Source of the DNA: Phaeoceros laevis
Lineage: Eukaryota; Anthocerotophyta; Anthocerotopsida; Notothyladales
NCBI GenBank assembly: GCA_049999765.1
Contig: JBNGIQ010009470.1
Location: 62,001 to 126,000 of the forward strand
Direction: 5' to 3'
Length of the DNA: 64,000 nucleotides
Shown: piece after piece, positions 41,003 through 53,321 of the stretch
Layout of the letters: every line of letters starts with the position of its first letter
How positions within the stretch are numbered: the first letter of the stretch is position 1
Position numbers and translations under genes: made by a program
Notes under the pieces: generated by a model
The model's input: the letters and a program-made list of their open reading frames with translations, nothing else
Told to the model about the DNA's origin: nothing
Databases searched by the model: none

Positions 41003-42484
41003 TTACAGTCCAGAGCGCACAAAGCTCTTCAACCTTTCCAAGATTGTGGCTACCCACGAACTTTGTCTCCCAGGTACCTCCCTTACTCTCAAATCTGCTG
41101 CTTGCATGCTAGTCACCATCATCTCGGCCCTGTTCCTCTTCACAACTTCCATCTCCCTCTGGGCTTCCAAGTTGGAAATCCTCGACACAATTACAGAATT
41201 CTTGGCCTTCTCCACGTTGAAATCTCGTTCCAGGTCCTTGAGCCGGTTGCCTAGATGAAGCCGGGTCTCCACCTTTCGAATCTTTGCTGCAGCTGGGTAG
41301 CCCTGTTCCACCTCCACTTCGACGACCACATCGTCCTCTGGGAACTCGCGTTTGGGCTTCTTCATGATCGTCCCATCTTTCCACGTCTCCAACCAATCCG
41401 CACCCAGCGGCTCTTCCACTGTGTTGGCCGAGTGCTGTTCAAGCTTCCTGCTTGGACCAGGGGGCACCCCTCCCCTCCTCCCCCGCACAACGTTCTCCAC
41501 ACGGTTATCAGCTTCTCCGGGCTCGTTCAATCCCGCACGTTGGTAGTTCAGAGCGGTATGGATGTAGGCCGAGAGGAAGCCTTTGAGGCAGTAGCTCAGC
41601 TTGCACTTGCGCCCTGATCGAGCCAGCACAGCCTCCACACGCTGGACGCGGCTGGCCACCCAGTTGAACCTCTTGTTGAAGTAGAGCTCCTCCTTAAAGG
41701 CGTACACCTGAGTCTGCGACAGCTGCCGGTCGGAATTGGTGAATCCCAGCATGGGCCTCCGCTTCCTGATGTAGTTCCTCAGCCGGGGCTCCAAACTGTC
41801 GGGACACAAGCCCCTGAACGTTCCTGTCCGGCATGGCCTCTTCTTCCTGTCGTCCAGGATGAACTCCTCCAGCTCCTCAAACTTGCCCTGCGACGTGCGC
41901 TGGTCTGGAATGGGCCCCGTGAAGTCTATCCCCATTAAGAGGCCTAAAATCTCAGGCCTCAGCGACAGTGTGTGCTCGTAGTTGATCCGCATCAGGCTCC
42001 GCTGGGAGTCCCAGCCATCTATGACGTAGTCCCGGCTCACAGACACATTGCAAGGCTGGCCCCGGAAGGCCCTAGCATTGCCTTGGCCGTTCACCAGCCC
42101 CAGCCGGCGGAGCATCGTCTTGCGGTCCTTGCGCGCCTCCTCGGTCATCTTCTGCACCTCCTGAAGCCGCGCACTCAGCACGTCCTCCTCGTCCCACTCC
42201 TCTTCCTCTTCCTCTTCGTTCTCGTCCTCATCCTCTTGATCCTCGTCCTCGTCCTCGTCCTCGTCCTCCACCTCCATGACCTCCTGCCTGTGCATTGCCG
42301 CTGCACGTCCTCCTCCCATTTCCTCCCCTCCCAGGCCTCCCTCGGACGTTTCATCATCGGCAGCATCTGCGTAGCTGCGGTTCCAGGCGCAGAAGTCATA
42401 TGCATAGCACTCTTTCTTAACGTAGGCGCTGCTGGGAGCGTGGGGGCGCCCCGGATGAGACTCCACCCTGCAAAATTGAGCCAT
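41003..42484 (-). CDS. Unidentified nuclear-type protein with acidic tract and C-terminal coiled coil
   Basis: A long single-exon frame of 493 residues from ATG 42484. I do not recognise the family. It has an acidic run of about 35 Asp/Glu residues (about 75-110), a helix (ARLQEVQKMTEEARKDRKTM), and a central region rich in Arg, Tyr and Trp (RDYVIDGWDSQRSLMRINYE, DDRKKRPCRTGTFRGLCPDS, LRNYIRKRRPMLGFTNSDRQ). Next come a possible basic localisation signal (KKPKREFPEDD) and a heptad-like C-terminal coil (RLKDLERDFNVEKAKNSVIV). No catalytic motif is visible. A TTTTGCAG/GG sequence right after the ATG could be an acceptor, so the true N-terminus may come from an upstream exon near 42.5-42.65 kb. 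A plus-strand frame at 41972-42595 is its antisense shadow. Confidence 0.6.
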   Translation of the reverse strand: MAQFCRVESHPGRPHAPSSAYVKKECYAYDFCAWNRSYADAADDETSEGGLGGEEMGGGRAAAMHRQEVMEVEDEDEDEDEDQEDEDENEEEEEEEWDEEDVLSARLQEVQKMTEEARKDRKTMLRRLGLVNGQGNARAFRGQPCNVSVSRDYVIDGWDSQRSLMRINYEHTLSLRPEILGLLMGIDFTGPIPDQRTSQGKFEELEEFILDDRKKRPCRTGTFRGLCPDSLEPRLRNYIRKRRPMLGFTNSDRQLSQTQVYAFKEELYFNKRFNWVASRVQRVEAVLARSGRKCKLSYCLKGFLSAYIHTALNYQRAGLNEPGEADNRVENVVRGRRGGVPPGPSRKLEQHSANTVEEPLGADWLETWKDGTIMKKPKREFPEDDVVVEVEVEQGYPAAAKIRKVETRLHLGNRLKDLERDFNVEKAKNSVIVSRISNLEAQREMEVVKRNRAEMMVTSMQAADLRVREVPGRQSSWVATILERLKSFVRSGL

Positions 42485-43090
42485 CACTCCAGAGTTGTGA
42501 GGCCTGAGGCTTGCAAATTGCCTGCGCACCAGCTTTTTGCGGGGGAAGTGTGCAAGCTCTCACCGCGGCCGGGAAGACAGCTCCGAGATGTCTGAAACAT
42601 TTTCCTGCTTCATGAACGAGCGTCTGTGTGAACACAAATCGCAAGCTCTCTGCGGAAGATGTGGAGATTCAGGAGCGCGCTGCTGCTGTTCAAAGATGTC
42701 GGAGTCGGTCTAGCGCGGTCTTCTGCCATGGACGCTCCAATTTTGCTGGTTTGTCTTGCAAGCCGGACTGCCGGATGAGCCCAGTACTGATGATGATGAC
42801 TTCGCGGCACCTCATTGAATCAGTTCTGTTACGTCCGAATGATGACATGACGATTCGTAATAAATCGTGGCTAGCATGCCAAACAAGGATTAGTGGTAGA
42901 GGGTGACCTGCTGACCGGACCGGCCGGTGGCTCCCGTGCCAACCTTCTCCGTTCTGGCTAGGCGGGGTGAGCGGGATGCTGTGGCTGACCAGGCCCAAGC
43001 AGAAGCACGCAGGAAATTTTCATTAGTGTGGAGGCACATCCCGGACGCTGGTGGCGTGCGCGTTGAAGCAGTGCTCAGATTCACCGTCTC
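42485..43090. other. Divergent spacer, no gene seen
   Basis: Upstream of both the acidic unknown gene (-) and SGF11 (+). Short frames on both strands show no domain. Confidence 0.4.
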
Positions 43091-44615
43091 ATGAAGGAAC
43101 AAGAAGTCAAGGGCTCGTTGCAGACAGGTTCAGCCCTCAAGGAGGTAAGGCAAGCGAGCGCCCAGTTTTTCGAGGCTTTCTGGATCTTCTGGCGGAATTC
43201 ATGGAAGAGGCTGTACTGTCCGGGAATTACACGGTCCAGGGAAAGACTGGGTTGCCTTGGTGTGAGTTTTGGATCTGTGGCCATGGTGCAGGAAGCATGT
43301 TTTGTGTTCACGGAGCTGGTGGACTATCTTATTACAGATGTCGCCACGGAAGCTCATAGAGCGGCCCGCCTTGGCTTCGACTACAGGCTGAACATCGAGG
43401 AGGAGGAGGAAGCTCGGTTGACAGCGCAAGCAAGAACTGCCACTGGGGATCCAACCTGCAGTGGAGCAGAAACAAACTGCAAGTACAGTGTGGATGTGTT
43501 CGGCCAGTCGCACCCAGTCATTGCGAGTGAGGCTTTTGATTGCATGAACTGCGGGCGTTCCATTGTGGCCGGTCGATTTGCGCCACATTTGGAAAAGTGC
43601 ATGGGTAAGGTATGTTTCATCCTCCCTCCTCACCGTTGCAGGTGCATTGTTGCCTCTGCTGTGGATTCATGCCCGTCCTTGCCAGACTGGGGTGTGTTTG
43701 CATTCACGCTGCTGTGGCTCAGCAGACAATCATCTGCTGTGGCTCAGCAGACAATCATCTGCTGTGGCTCAGCAGACAATCATCTCTTCAGGAACATCTT
43801 TGCTTGTCATGCCAATTTAGTTTAGGGTTTCACCTCATGGTGCACCACGAGGTGGATTGGTGAGGCTGAGTTTGGATGACACCTGTGCTTGGATGTTACT
43901 TTGAGCATGCATCACGCTATTTGTGTGACAAGTGCTGATGTGGCTTTCTGCAGTGCGTTGGTTGTCTTGCGCTGGTTGTCTTGTTGGTTTGCAGGTGGCT
44001 CCATTTGTAATATGTACTCGCGACGCTGAGGTGTTGTATGCACCTTTAGCATGGTTTGCACCTACTTTGAGGAGTGGGGGAAGGAGCTTTCGGTTTCCTC
44101 ACCTCCTATCTGTGGCGTGGTTTGCTGCCCAGCTTGTCTCCCCTTTTCAGATCCTGCATGAGAGGTACTAGGTGATGAATACTAGCTGGTTTTTGTTCTT
44201 GCAGGGTAGAAGGGCAAGACTAAAGAATCTAAAGACCACCAACAACCTGGTACCTCAACAAAAACGAGCTCGAGGGAGTCCTGGTTCATCACATGGAACA
44301 TCAACCTATTCTCAAGGCTTAACCGGAAACCGATCTAACAACAAGCAGATGGTGAAGGAGGCCTCACAAAGTGCTGCCGAGCTCAATGATGAAATGTCCG
44401 ATGAGGTTCATGACGATGAGGAAAAGGTAAATCCTGATGGCTCACATCATGGCTGTAGGTTCACAGTGCGTTGAGGACTTCCATAGCGAAGTAGGTACCA
44501 GAGTTCTGGTAGAGTTAGTGTTTTCTACATCAGTAGGAAGTGACACTACTGTTCTGAAATCTTTCAGGTCCGTCGTGCTAGACTCCAAGCTGGCCATTGC
44601 CAAATCTCTGCGTAA
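43091..44615 (+). CDS. SGF11: SAGA-associated factor 11 (SGF11), deubiquitinase-module zinc-finger protein
   Basis: Subunit of the SAGA histone H2B deubiquitinase module; its zinc finger docks the module on the nucleosome acidic patch. Proposed exons: 43091-43144, 43292-43609, 44205-44426, 44568-44615 (about 213 residues). Core seen: FTELVDYLITDVATEAHRAA (the N-terminal helix that holds the module together), an EEEEEARLTAQAR segment, VDVFGQSHPV, then the finger FDCMNCGRSIVAGRFAPHLE with KCMG, followed after the intron by the basic GRRARLK nucleosome-binding tail. The finger and tail are nearly invariant in the family, so the identity is firm. The first exon is least certain: translation could instead start at ATG 43283 with no intron. 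The short last exon rests only on splice phase. Confidence 0.86.
43711..43785. repeat. Three exact tandem copies of a 25-bp unit in an SGF11 intron
   Basis: GCTGTGGCTCAGCAGACAAT plus CATCT repeats at 43711, 43736 and 43761 with no difference. Confidence 0.95.
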
Positions 44616-45778
44616 TTTACTTACGTGGGAAGAGGTCAGTGCGTTAGTATGCTGTTGTCCCCGGGGTCATAGATGCTGGGTAGATGATGATTATGAAGCA
44701 ATGTGAATAATAGAGCTGATAAGTTCCTCATCTGTAGGACACGGGACGCGGATGCCTGCATCGCCTCCAGTCTAGCTCGATAAAGTCTTCTGGGTGTTGG
44801 ACTGTGGGTCGGCTGAATCTCAAGACAGTTGGACAGCACAAGCATCGACAGGGTCCTTCACCTTTGATTCCAGTCATGGTGGACATCTCATCGCCAACAA
44901 AGGCATGGAGCTGTTTAGAAGGTTCAACTCTCAAAGGGGCCAAGCTTTGGTCTCAGAATGGAAGTGTGCAGGATTTGGCAGTTGATGTTCACGTCCAGAA
45001 ATATCATGGAGCGGGTGATCGGACCTCAGGACGTCAGCTTTCAGTTAACTGCCAAGGGCACAGCCAAAGTCTCACTACCGCAAAAACGCCGTAATGGACA
45101 AGGCTAATAAGAACACACAAGGCTGTAGCACATTACAAGCGACGATGCAAATTTGAGATTATACACACTTCAAATCAAGTGCAGCCCATCGGAATTCGGG
45201 ACTACTCTAAATCAGGGTTTACACCTTTTGTCAGAGTGTCCACTCCGAAGTCCACGTGTTGGACAATGTGAAGGTTGATTCCAACCACTTAAAGGTCAAA
45301 GGAGCTGGAAATCTAGTCTAGTCAGCTGTATAAAAAGAAATTATGTCGGGCACTTTTTAGCAGAAATCCAACCTTGGGTTGGGAAACAACCAGAAAGGCT
45401 GGCAAGTTGCAACTGGTAAGTGAGGTTCACCACGTGAAACGACACATTGATCCTGAAGGTGAGAGCATAAAATATGGGCCCACTACTGTGGCAATGCAAG
45501 GTGTGGCAGCTGCTAGGCAGGTGTCAAAGCCAGGTGCTCGACTCTGACTTGTTATACAAAGTTGCAAGGCTCAGCATACACGCTTCTTCTATCTCACAAC
45601 GTAGCAGAGAAGCGTAGTCTCATGTGAGGATGGTTGTCGCTTTAGAACAATTGAAATTCAACTTGAGTGACGATTCCTTTCCACGTAAGTGCTGATATAG
45701 TTCTCTCTCGTGTCCTTGGACTGACGGTGATCTATCCCCACCAGAGCTTGGAAATTCTTGGGGGAACAGAACTACCTA
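44616..45778. other. Convergent intergenic region, no gene seen
   Basis: 3' regions of SGF11 (+) and the large unknown gene (-). A few short chance frames; no repeats noticed. Confidence 0.4.
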
Positions 45779-48659
45779 TCAGGGTTCAGCACACCCCGAA
45801 ATGAAGCCACATAGTGCACGAGTGCCACTGCTGCTACCTGTATAACATACTCTCTCGGGGGAGCATTTTTCTAGTACCTCAACTAAAACCGCAGCCTGCA
45901 AGATTTTCTGTTGCCTTCAAGGAAGACTCAGAACTTCTAACTGCTGTCATGTCCTGTGATCAGTAACATACCTTCTCCCTGTATCTGTTGATTGACAGCT
46001 CGAGCCTCTCCTCGGGCCACACATCAGTGGAGGATATGTCTCTTGTACCTGCCGAAACCTGCCTTGAGGCCCTTTCTTCCCAGGGCAAATGTTGGTCACG
46101 CCTGCCAGGAACATTCTTGTTCCTTGGAGCGGAAACGGTCTCTGATTGATTGACACCGAAGTTCAGATCATATGCATACACCTGTCTGGGTTCCACATCC
46201 TCAGGAGACCTGACACCGTCTGACCCTGCTAAATAGCCATTCTGTGATACAGTGCTGATGCGTTCTTTATCCCGTGCTTGTATACTAGGCTTGCCAGGTC
46301 TTCTTTCGCAGTCAAATTCCCCAAGATAATCCACAAGTTTCTGAGTCCCGTTGGTCTCATTCCTGTCCATGTGCTCCATGAGGCCCAAAGCTGCAGTTTG
46401 TTCCATGTCTGAAGGGTTCGATGTACTTGGATATGACCTGGCAGAACCTAGAAAGTCTTGTAGTGCTTTGGGTTCAAAAGCATCATGCTTTAAAACCCCA
46501 GATGTGCGCATCTCAGCAGCAGAGGATTCTTCCTCACTGTAGGTCCGCACTGGTCTCTGCTGCCTCTGCTTGGACTCAAAAGTACTGTACCCATGCAACG
46601 ATTCCCAAGACTCAGGCTGCTTACCCGAAGATTGATGGGAGGAGGCTCGTTGATCAGCTCTCTCATCGTAGACGGAGCCAGCATGCTCTCTGGGATGTCG
46701 TGCTCTGGGCTGATGAGATGGGGAATCAAATCTCATCTTCCTACTTCTCTCAGAAACATAGCCATCTGGAGAACATGAGCGTCCATCCATGCGGTCAGGA
46801 AATGGGACGTATGAGCTCAACCTTTCTGGCTCTTTGCTCCCTTCAGCCTTGTCCCAACCTGAAACTTTAGAGGACCGAAGTGTAGCATTTGTCTCAATGT
46901 CTTCGGTCGGGGTGAGTGTCTCAGATATGGCCCTTGTGTACACAATGTTCACCTTCTCTGGAGATCTCGAAATATCTCTTTCTAGGCTTCTTCGATAATA
47001 CGCTCCACCTTTGACCCTAGGCTTGTATTTTTCATGGTCTCTAGATGATGAACCTATGTATGCACTCCTCATACTGCTTCTGTGAAAACGTCCAATCCCA
47101 TGGTCATCCTCACGGTATCGGTTATCTCGGCGTTGTCTGTAGTCCTTGTCCATGATGACTGTATCATCATACTCTCCATAGTTCAGCCTGTTGAACACTG
47201 TCTCTTTGTGGTGAGGTCCAGCTATTCGATTGAAGACATTCCGATGAGGCCCACTGGTAGAAATCTTTAAATTGTACATATCATTCCCTTCACGAACAGT
47301 TCGGGGAGAAAAGTCTCGTGCTGTCGTTACCCGTCGTCCACGCCTGGATATATCGTCTTCTCTCCAATGCTTTTTCTTACCAGTCCTTTCCTCTTCCCCA
47401 TCTGAACCACAAACTCGTTCCCTGGAAGGTTTCATCTTCGGATGGTCCTTTTCCAAGGACTCTTTGTCATATCCAGTCCGCCAACGTTTCTTTGAGTTCC
47501 ATGGTGACCCAGACCTGTATGCATATAGGTATCAGTGTACACTTACGAGAGTGGGCAAGCAAGCAACTATAAACAACAGTCTGTATCATGTATACAAAAG
47601 GGCAAGCAAAGACAATATTATGTGTGTAACATACCTGTCATCAAATTCCAAAGGCCCACTACCGACAACAGATGCTGGCAATTTTATGATCCTGCCAACC
47701 CGTTTGGGGACTTCGCTGTCGGGCTGATCCTGATTGATTGAGACGGCCTCAGCTTTCTCCAATGCAAGTGGCTCCTTCGCTGGCAAGTCCTCCTTTACTT
47801 CCTCAGGGGCACTCTTCTCAGGGCTCGCAACTAGAGCAGTCTTAGGAGGAGGAAGTTCTTGAGACCTTCTGAAGGATTCTTTGGTTACTTCGATATTTGC
47901 TGGAAGTTGCTTGGGGCTGTTATCCTCAGCCGGTCTCGTTTTAGGTTCCTGCCTCTCGCTAGAGCTCTCCGCTGCTGGTCTGCGGCTCAACTTCTGACCA
48001 AAAAGCATAGGACAAGGATCATCAGTCGCCGCAACAGACCTCACGTCCATAAAGCAGTACTCTGTCACACTCCCAGCTCTTGCATCGGTTGCTAAAACTT
48101 GTGCATGTTGGGCTTGTCCTTTCACATCTTGAATGCCATCCCTGGGGGGTGACTTGATGGCCACGAAATGAGACTCTACTCTTTGACGAGTTTTATCTTT
48201 CTCAGGACCGAGAAGGCTTCCAGTAATAGGCGTTTCCTTGGCAACACCGCAATTCTCCACAAGATCTCTCTCAGAGACCACAAGCCCTCCCTGGTCCTGT
48301 CGTACTGGCGTGTCCAAGGCCTCGTAGGCGAAGGGACTGACCTGGATTTGCCTTCCAGAAGGAGGCACAGTCACCTCTCTTCGAGCAACTGCCTCGCTCA
48401 CATACCCGGGGCGTTCGTATGCCAGGTCACTTCGCCGCTGATCAGGCGTCGTGTCGTCCCCAGTTTCATGGTTCGCTAGGCAGAGAGACAGATAAGGTTT
48501 CCCCATGCTTGAGGCAGCGATTTGAGATTGCTCTCCTACTGGAAGCTTCAAGGTCAGGGTAATCCTATCGTCGTTCATCTCAATTTCATCTTCAGAAGAC
48601 AGCTGCTCAGAGGTCAGCCCACTGAAAGACTTCCGCGCTTCGATGTACTTCCTTGACAT
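45779..48659 (-). CDS. Large unidentified hydrophilic, probably nuclear protein, 3 exons
   Basis: Minus-strand exons 48659-47635, 47514-45972 and 45895-45779 join in phase to 894 residues; the first two are long open frames, the third is inferred from donor and acceptor only. I cannot name the family. The N-terminal half is acidic and Pro/Ser-rich, with short islands (DDRITLTLKLPVGE near residue 30; RIIKLPASVVGSGPLEFDD near 325). The second half is very rich in Arg, Ser, Asp and Tyr (SGSPWNSKKRWRTGYDKE, GKKKHWREDDISRRGRR, FNRLNYGEYDD, YRQRRDNRYREDDHG), like spliceosomal or RNA-associated disordered proteins. No folded domain or catalytic motif stands out. Role in RNA metabolism is a guess from composition. 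Confidence 0.65.
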
Positions 48660-50291
48660 TGCTGATATTTGATGGGTGAATTGATCCCAAACCAGTTCAG
48701 CTACAGTCAGCCTTTACCAGCACCTTCAATCCAAAAAGAGAACCACAGAAAATCCTGCCCTCCTTCTCATACCTGTTGCCGCAGTCCGTGAGGTTCACCT
48801 CAAATGAGACGAGGCACATGCCTTACTCACAGATGGATCCCACAGTCAAACGATGATGACTGATAGCGCTGCTTGATGAAAGCAGACTAATCATAGCTTG
48901 ACAGAGATTAACGAATTTGAGGGTGTCATATATAGGCGTGAACTAGAAATAAACGGTGCAAGAGCGCAGTCACACTCCATTATCCGATGATGCTCCAGCA
49001 TAGATCAGATTCGCAAATCATAGGATGGCTGGCTGGTCAGCAACTCGGGGCCTCCACGAGTTCGCACCACTTCGGAAGCAGTCCCCCACTATACCCGCAT
49101 CCCCAATTGCATTGCTTTGGCCTAGGCACACACCACCTGTACAAGTTCCTGTGCACCAAGACGTTGCGAGCAGCAGTTGCTCGTAGGTGGAAATGCCCCC
49201 CAATCCGCTACAACCAGCTGCCCTTGACGGCCGAAACAAAGTGTCCCCGACTTTGGTAACCGGGTGCGGTAGCTGAGGATGAGGTAGGCAAAATGCGGGG
49301 CGGTAGAAGGCACAACAATTCAAGAATCCGTAACGAGTCTGGCGAGGTCAAGCCAAACACCACCAGTCCTCACAGTGCTCCACACCAACGTCCGTCCGCG
49401 ACACCAAGTGCAGGCAGACATGCTCACCACCTCTAGCCGGTGAAATTGTGCCTCACGGTAGCACAAGCCTCCCAGGTCTGCTTGCTTGGCAAACAAGCCA
49501 CAAAAGCCTGGCTGCAAGACTGCCACAAGAAGGACAGGAGGAGATTTTAGCACAGGCTCGCCTGCCCGAGTGACCTCAGGCCATGGCAGCCGCGCCCTAC
49601 TATGACCACCGCTGCACGCCGAGAAGATTAAACCCGGCTGACACCACCAAGCAAGAGGAGAAGGCAGGGTAGGCCAATGAGAGAGCGGAGGCGTGAAAAC
49701 AGAGGCCGTCTATCCCCTCAGCGCAGATGGCGATGGTGACGGCGACGGCGAGGCAAGGCGATGGGGCGGCAGGAGGAAGGCAAAGCAAGGCCAGGCCGAG
49801 GGGAAAGGTAAGGAAGGGATGGGATGGCGCTGCGAAGGCAGGAAGGCAGCGAGGTAGCCAGGCGGGAAGGGCCGGGAGCCGAGGCAGACCGGGTTCCGCG
49901 GGGCCCGTGACTGGCGTTGGCGTGACGGGCCCAGCGCTGGCTGGTGCAGCAACCGGGTCGCTGGCCCGAAATGTACCTCTACTGATATTATAAGCCCACA
50001 AAAGACGAACATTCATTGAATACATTCCCCAAGCAAGTTCGCCTAATCATAACTTGTGGCCTCCCTTCACACAGCACCAATCCAAGGGGCTTTGGTCCCA
50101 CGCTGGATGCTTCGCGGGGGGTAGACCCCACGTTCCAGGCTTCCAGCTACCCCAGGGCCTAATAAGAGATGCTCACAGCGTTCCCAGAGATGCTAAACGC
50201 TATGGAACACTCAAACCCAAATCTAGCAGAACAAAGGCGAGTCCAGTCGTCCGTACAGTACCGTATCCTGCAAGCTACCCAAAGCTTCCAG
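48660..50291. other. Intergenic, no gene seen
   Basis: Promoter side of the large unknown gene and 3' side of allantoinase. 49600-49950 is GC-rich and purine-biased on the plus strand (GGC/GAAGG runs), giving long but meaningless open frames on both strands. Confidence 0.4.
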
Positions 50292-53200
50292 CTACACTGC
50301 AAAGATGGGCAGACCGCACCGTCTGGAGCTGTGATGTCCCTCACTGAAAACTTGTGATCCACGCACAAATGTGGATATGACTTTTCCAGAAAGAGTCAGT
50401 CCAGTGTACGGCGTTACCTGCAGGTAAAGAAGTTGACAGTCAGTCGATTGTCTTAAAACCATCTACCGTTGCATCCATCGTGTCACAGTATGGATGAGAG
50501 CAAGGAACTGAAGTTACGTTGTGTTTGTGAAACAACTTGAAGTCCTTGTCAACTTTGAAAGAGGACTCGGGATCCCACACAACAAAATCCGCATCTTTGC
50601 CAAACTCGATAGAGCCCTGCGATGGGAAAATCATGTCCTAAATATCGTCAGACAAAGATGGGCAACACAGTCGATGAATGGTAAAGCAATGAGTACACAA
50701 AGCAGCTGGGTGGAAGGCGGGAGAGAAGAATAACCTTTCTGGACAAGTTGGCAAGCTCTGCAGGGGCACTGCTCCACCATCTCGAGATTTGCTGCAGCGT
50801 TATGCCGTGTAGTCTTCCAAATGTCCAGGTGATAGGAAGCACAAGCTGTACCACCACCACATACGTAGGAATGGAAACGATCAAGATACAGGACACAAAC
50901 GGTTTCCAAAGTGAGGTTAACCCAAGACGCGATCAGATCAAACCTGAAGAGATGAAATTCCACCCCACGCCTTCAGAAAGTCGCCTTCTTCGAGCAGTTT
51001 CAATTCTGGGATTGATGGTGAATGATCTGAGCTCAGAAGATCAATGTCACCATCCTGTGAAGACAGAAGACCATCAACTAACACCAAAATAGATTGTTGA
51101 CAAGTCACGGAAAAACAAGGGTCTATGAATTTTGAAGCAATGTAGCTACTCCCACCTTCAGAGCATGCCACAGCTTATCTCTATTTGAGGCCGTTCTTAG
51201 TGGAGGGGCACATTTAAACCTTGTGTCTCCATCTTTCACATCCTCTGCAGAAAAAGATAAGTAATGTGGACAAGTTTCCACTGTGATTCCTAAGCCCTTC
51301 GCTCTCGCCTCCTGCAAATCAACAACCTGCATATTACTTTTGCTAGTCGGCAGACATAGAGGAAGACGAGATTGCTCTTCTCTCATCCTGTACCTTGATC
51401 TGATCAAGAGTGCGGCCAGCATCAGAGAGGTGCACTATGTGGATGTGAGCACCCACAGATGCAGTGTCCTCAGCAACATTTACAAGCTGCTCCACGGCTT
51501 TCTGCTCCCTGAAAGACCACATGGTAAGTCAGGACTTACTCGAACATTTTGACCAGGCTTTCCTGCTTAAGTAAGAAACAAAGAAGCACTGAGTTCTTCC
51601 AAGACAAGGTCGACAATATGGTACAGCGGGCATACCAAGAAGATGGTCTAGTGGCGAGATAGGTGAGGTATGATTTACTGTCCTTAGCAGGGACCCCCTC
51701 GTATCCAGCCACATCTGCCACTGGTACTTCTGCATGTACCAGCACTGGACGGCCATACTTTGCCACCACAGGTAAGACTGCCTGGAAGCAAACAAATGAT
51801 CAACTGGACAGATTTGCAATGCACGACCCAACGGCTGAGCAAACAAACGTTTGTAACAGGAGACGTTCAAAAAACGTGTGTGTTCACCTTAATCTGACCT
51901 GCAGTAGTCATAGGGAAGTCATTGATGCCTGAAGGACACATGAATGACTTCACAGTTTAGGACCTAGCGTCAGTCTTTTGTGGTGAACCACTGATTAATG
52001 GCATTTTTTACTTTCAAGTTTGAGACGATAAGAGAGAGAGTTCACCTTCAAACCAAGGACACCAGCATCTAGAAGCTCAGCCATAGCCGTCAAATTGTCT
52101 GCATTCTCCGGAACCAAGCCACCCCAAAATCCTGACAAGAAAAATCAATACGAAGTGAGGATGCATGTTCCATCATAGTCCGGCTGATGTCTACTGAAAA
52201 TAGAATCCATCGAGAATATGGAGGACTGACCAACGTCAACTGCTAGCTTTCCTTTTGCTGCACGGAGCTGCTCTACAACAATGTCGTGCAAGAGTTAGCT
52301 CAGTCAGAACTTCCAAGGTGCCAAGTTTCAGAAGACATTTTCTACGAACTTCAGTTTCAAAATCTGCACTGGAAGGACAGATAACACCGGGTCCAAAAAA
52401 GAGGTTCAGCAAGATGGAGTTGTGAACCTTAAGGTGAAAAGCGTCCGCTGTTGTAGTCGTTGGGTAGCTATTCAATGGCATGTCAACAAGAGCAGATAAT
52501 CCACCTGCGACACAGTATATCAAGTCTCAAATGCTCTGCCCAACACTAGGTGTTCGTAAACAGGTATGCACATAGGACCAACCAGCAGCGGCAGCTCGTG
52601 TCCCCGTCAGAAATCCTTCCCATTCCTCACGACCCGGTTCATTCAGATGTACATGTCTGCAGCACGTGTATCAGCATGCTCGCCATAGAAAAATTCATCA
52701 CCGCCTGGGAAAACAATCTGGCACCATTTTCGTTCTTACACATCAATTAGGCCTGGCATGACAACAGCAGCTCCGTAGTCAAGCACATGCAATCCTTTTC
52801 TCCGCTTCGGTGCTTCAGTTCTTTTGACGACCGATACTATTCGCCCTTTCTCCACTTCCACTGCGTGGTATATTTCCGCAATAAGAAGCAAGGAATGGTG
52901 AGCAACCGCTGTGTTGCTCTAAATTCAGTACCCGAAATTGATAACAAGTTGGGTGGATTAAGCATACCCCCTGCAGAGACAACGCCGTTGGGTAGAACCA
53001 CACGTTTGCTGAACACCACAAAATGATTATGTGGAAGTAGGCCACAGGGTCCATCCTGCCCAGCGAACGGGAAGTGATTTCAGGAAAGCTAAAACTACTC
53101 ATGAGTTGTTGCCATTCCTTCAAACCCCTGAGCAAGCACGGAGCTAGAGCCTGCTCGCAAACGACGGAATTCAAGGCAAACGTTTGCAGAATTGAAGGCA

Positions 53201-53321
53201 GACGTTGCAAAACCTCAACCGGAAGGAAAAACTGGCTGAGGAGCAAATATCCCCAAGCCAGTATCGCCAGAGGAACAGTCCAGCCGCGGAGCACCGGCCG
53301 AAACAAGTCCATCGGATCCAT
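50292..53321 (-). CDS. ALN: Allantoinase, 15 exons
   Basis: Hydrolyses allantoin to allantoate in ureide/purine breakdown, in the ER in plants. Minus-strand exons: 53321-53214, 53055-52968, 52860-52740, 52656-52583, 52504-52428, 52270-52231, 52131-52046, 51947-51888, 51781-51636, 51508-51394, 51311-51156, 51054-50944, 50845-50735, 50616-50518, 50417-50292; phases agree and total 505 residues, the usual length. An N-terminal hydrophobic anchor ([20 protein letters not shown]) fits ER targeting. Amidohydrolase signature: VHVHLNEPG (first metal pair), GLVDM-like [24 protein letters not shown] with the carboxylated Lys, [33 protein letters not shown], and LLSSDHSP with the catalytic Asp. All metal ligands are present. 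The exon 1 donor (GAG/GTTTTG) and the start of exon 6 are the least certain edges. Divergent from TRS130, 646 bp away. Confidence 0.95.

Noticed and set aside
41972-42595. 207-codon plus frame rich in Leu and Val
   Set aside because: It is the antisense of the acidic Glu/Asp tract of the minus-strand gene.
49600-50025. Open frames of 88-141 codons on both strands
   Set aside because: GC-rich, purine/pyrimidine-biased sequence with no domain; open by composition.
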